A stretch of 6,848 nucleotides of DNA, taken from the NCBI GenBank assembly GCA_910584185.1, contig CAJTYC010000104.1, forward strand, positions 1 to 6,848, written 5' to 3'. The notes beneath the pieces were generated by a model. That model was not told where the DNA came from, made no database searches, and worked only from the letters and a program-made list of their open reading frames with translations. Below, piece after piece: positions 5,844 through 6,848 of the stretch. Position 1 is the stretch's first letter. Each line of letters opens with the position of its first letter. The translations under genes and the position numbers were made by a program. The stretch is from an uncultured Muribaculaceae bacterium (lineage in GTDB: Bacteria; Bacteroidota; Bacteroidia; Bacteroidales; Muribaculaceae).

Positions 5844-6278
5844 ATGAAAGTAGCATTCGCAAGTGATCATGCCGGCTTCGAACTCAAGGAGTTCCTTATC
5901 GGCTATATGGAAAGCTTAGGCTATGAATGTGTGGATTTCGGCACTCACTCCACCGAATCGTGTGATTATCCCGACTATGCGCATCCCTGCGCAGAGGCAG
6001 TGGAGAGTGGCGAGTGTGCATTCGGTGTTGCCATGTGCGGCTCCGGCAATGGCATTCAGATGACCCTCAACAAGCATCAGGGCATACGTGCAGCGCTCTG
6101 CTGGCTTCCGGAACTCGCGGCATTGGCCAAACAGCATAACAATGCCAACATCCTCGTGCTTCCGGCAAGGTTCATCACCAAGGAGGAGGCTGTGAAAATC
6201 CTCGATGCCTACCTCGCAGCCGAATACGAAGGAGGCCGTCACCAGCGCCGCATCGACAAAATACCCGTCTGCTCTTAA
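5844..6278 (+). CDS. rpiB: Ribose-5-phosphate isomerase B
   Basis: Interconverts ribulose 5-phosphate and ribose 5-phosphate in the non-oxidative pentose-phosphate pathway, supplying nucleotide precursors; RpiB/LacAB-type sugar isomerase in the cytosol. Visible active-site elements are SDHAG at residues 7-11, Cys65 in MCGSGNGI (64-71), the NKHQGIRAALC segment at 76-86, and HNNAN at 98-102. Basic residues Arg109, Arg132, His133, Arg135 and Arg136 likely bind phosphate. At 144 residues it has the normal length. Cys65 matches the catalytic base of the E. coli-type enzyme, while the SGNG loop resembles the mycobacterial type. The ATG at 5844 directly follows the heptad repeats with AATT before it. 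folB starts two bases after its stop, so the two form an operon. Confidence 0.96.
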   Translation: MKVAFASDHAGFELKEFLIGYMESLGYECVDFGTHSTESCDYPDYAHPCAEAVESGECAFGVAMCGSGNGIQMTLNKHQGIRAALCWLPELAALAKQHNNANILVLPARFITKEEAVKILDAYLAAEYEGGRHQRRIDKIPVCS

Positions 6279-6280
6279 TT

Positions 6281-6631
6281 ATGTCATTTGTAATAAGACT
6301 CGAAAGGCTTAAGTTCTGCGCCCGAATAGGCGTCTTTGATTTCGAACGCGAAAATGGCAATGACTTCGAAGTAAACGTAAGCATGAAGATAGACTCCGGC
6401 AATTTTGTGTCGGAGTCACTCGATACCACAATCTCCTATGCCGATGTATATGAGATAGTGGCTGTACATATGGGCCGTGAGTGGCTGCTGCTCGAGTCTG
6501 TGGCAAAGTCAATAGCCGACACGATAAAGCAAAAATGGCCCACGTCTTACGGTGTCAAAGTGAAGGTGACAAAGATTCATCCCCCCATCGAAGGCATAAA
6601 AGGTAGCTGTTCGGTGGAATATTTAGACTGA
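6281..6631 (+). CDS. folB: Dihydroneopterin aldolase
   Basis: Cleaves 7,8-dihydroneopterin to 6-hydroxymethyl-7,8-dihydropterin and glycolaldehyde in tetrahydrofolate synthesis; a cytosolic, usually octameric tunnelling-fold enzyme. The 116-residue protein has the family pattern: RLERLKFCARIGVF at residues 6-19, Glu22 in the DFERENG pterin-site segment, Tyr53 in ISYADVYE (51-58), the pterin-anchoring Glu72 in LLLES (69-73), and the catalytic Lys98 in VTKIHPPI (96-103). The usual His of the ARHGV motif is Ile16 here. The start is two bases after rpiB and shares its exact AATTATG context, so the pair is surely co-transcribed. A pathway link between them is not obvious; both are general housekeeping. 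Confidence 0.94.
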   Translation: MSFVIRLERLKFCARIGVFDFERENGNDFEVNVSMKIDSGNFVSESLDTTISYADVYEIVAVHMGREWLLLESVAKSIADTIKQKWPTSYGVKVKVTKIHPPIEGIKGSCSVEYLD

Positions 6632-6703
6632 GCATAATCGACGATTAAAAAATATGAAAATATTAGATACTGATAATTAGTGAAATATGTTAAATTTAGC
6701 ATC

Positions 6704-6712
6704 GGAGGTGAT
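6704..6712 (+). other. Shine-Dalgarno-like GGAGGTGAT with no start codon
   Basis: These nine bases are fully complementary to the usual bacterial 16S rRNA 3' end (AUCACCUCC). No ATG, GTG or TTG lies at a suitable distance downstream, so it does not mark a gene. Its GGTGAT (6707-6712) can pair with ATCACC at 6730-6735. It may be a chance match or part of an RNA or DNA structure. Confidence 0.3.
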
Positions 6713-6728
6713 AAATTTTAACGAAAAA

Positions 6729-6750
6729 AATCACCAAAAATTTGGTGGTT
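6729..6750. other. Inverted repeat in the folB-tRNA gap (possible terminator, overlaps the -33 box)
   Basis: CACCAAA (6732-6738) pairs with TTTGGTG (6741-6747) across AA, and the stem extends outward through a T-G wobble (6731/6748) and two A-T pairs to 6729 and 6750. No T-run follows on the + strand; on the - strand a run of T follows from the A-rich stretch at 6724-6730. It could terminate the folB transcript weakly, but it also contains the TTTG element of the tRNA promoter, so the symmetry may be incidental to an extended promoter. Confidence 0.35.
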
Positions 6751-6772
6751 TCGATAAAAAGTACTAATTTTG
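6741..6772 (+). promoter_or_regulatory. Bacteroidota-type promoter for tRNA-Arg
   Basis: TTTG at 6741-6744 and TAATTTTG at 6765-6772 match the Bacteroidota -33 (TTTG) and -7 (TAnnTTTG) consensus boxes with 20 bases between, the ideal spacing. Transcription should begin near 6777-6780, about 20 bases before the tRNA at 6798. The -33 box is extended as TTTGGTGGTTT. This is the best promoter match in the window and points to strong constitutive expression of the tRNA and anything downstream. Confidence 0.85.
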
Positions 6773-6797
6773 CAATCGCAATCGGGAACGATAGCAA

Positions 6798-6848
6798 GGC
6801 TCCTTAGCTCAACTGAATAGAGCATCTGACTACGGATCAGAAGGTTAC
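6798..6848 (+). tRNA. tRNA-Arg (anticodon ACG), 5' part only
   Basis: The window ends after 51 bases of the gene. The 5' acceptor strand is 6798-6804, followed by T8 and A9. The D stem is GCTC/GAGC (6807-6810 with 6820-6823), and the anticodon stem is TCTGA/TCAGA (6825-6829 with 6837-6841). The 7-base loop carries ACG at 6832-6834 after the invariant T33. ACG is the arginine anticodon whose A34 is normally deaminated to inosine by TadA, so it reads CGU, CGC and CGA. The T arm and 3' acceptor strand lie beyond the end. The D loop has only one G (6815) where most tRNAs have the G18-G19 pair. Confidence 0.93.

Noticed and set aside
6635..6647. TAATCG-A-CGATTA palindrome just after folB as a terminator
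   Set aside because: A one-base centre cannot form a stable RNA loop, the remaining stem is only 4 AT-rich pairs, and A rather than T follows.
6687..6767. 26-codon open frame in the folB-tRNA gap
   Set aside because: It ends within the tRNA promoter, has no recognisable content, and its length is expected by chance. The Shine-Dalgarno-like sequence lies inside it, not before its start.

Overview
The window looks like chromosomal housekeeping DNA from a gut-type Bacteroidales bacterium, possibly Muribaculaceae. The evidence is threefold. Bacteroidota-type promoters (a TAnnTTTG box, once with a well-spaced upstream TTTG) precede the tRNA and the aspartokinase gene. Starts lack Shine-Dalgarno sequences and often have A at -3. 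The protein set also fits: a phospho-sugar mutase of the PgcA/PGM2 type and a clostripain-like lipoprotein. The family placement is inference, because no rRNA or phylogenetic marker was compared.

Layout: all seven protein genes and the tRNA lie on the + strand. (1) 1-98 is an AT-rich leader with a small inverted repeat and degenerate 7-base repeats. (2) 99-1850 encodes a phosphoglucomutase/phosphomannomutase-family enzyme. (3) 1851-1984 is an intergenic region holding a cluster of TGTCAT/ATGACA half-sites and a long hairpin. (4) 1985-3169 encodes a C11 (clostripain) peptidase lipoprotein. (5) 3231-3238 is a probable promoter for aspartokinase (3254-4609), which is followed at short distance by the ribosome-assembly GTPase EngB (4644-5276) and, two bases later, a GtrA-family membrane protein (5279-5734). 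(6) 5735-5843 is a leader with heptad repeats, followed by rpiB (5844-6278) and, two bases later, folB (6281-6631). (7) 6632-6797 is an AT-rich region with an inverted repeat and a strong-looking promoter, driving tRNA-Arg(ACG), which runs off the window end at 6848.

Functionally this is mostly core metabolism: hexose-phosphate interconversion, the entry step of the aspartate amino-acid family, 50S subunit assembly, the non-oxidative pentose-phosphate pathway, and folate synthesis. The accessory-looking parts are the secreted or surface peptidase and the GtrA-like lipid-linked-sugar transport candidate. I see no mobile element, CRISPR array, phage gene or toxin-antitoxin system, and no convincing undescribed multi-gene system. 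The points worth checking are regulatory: the hairpin and half-site cluster before the peptidase gene, the related heptad leaders of two sugar-phosphate enzyme genes, the very short predicted leader of aspartokinase, and the mutually exclusive pairings upstream of the tRNA.
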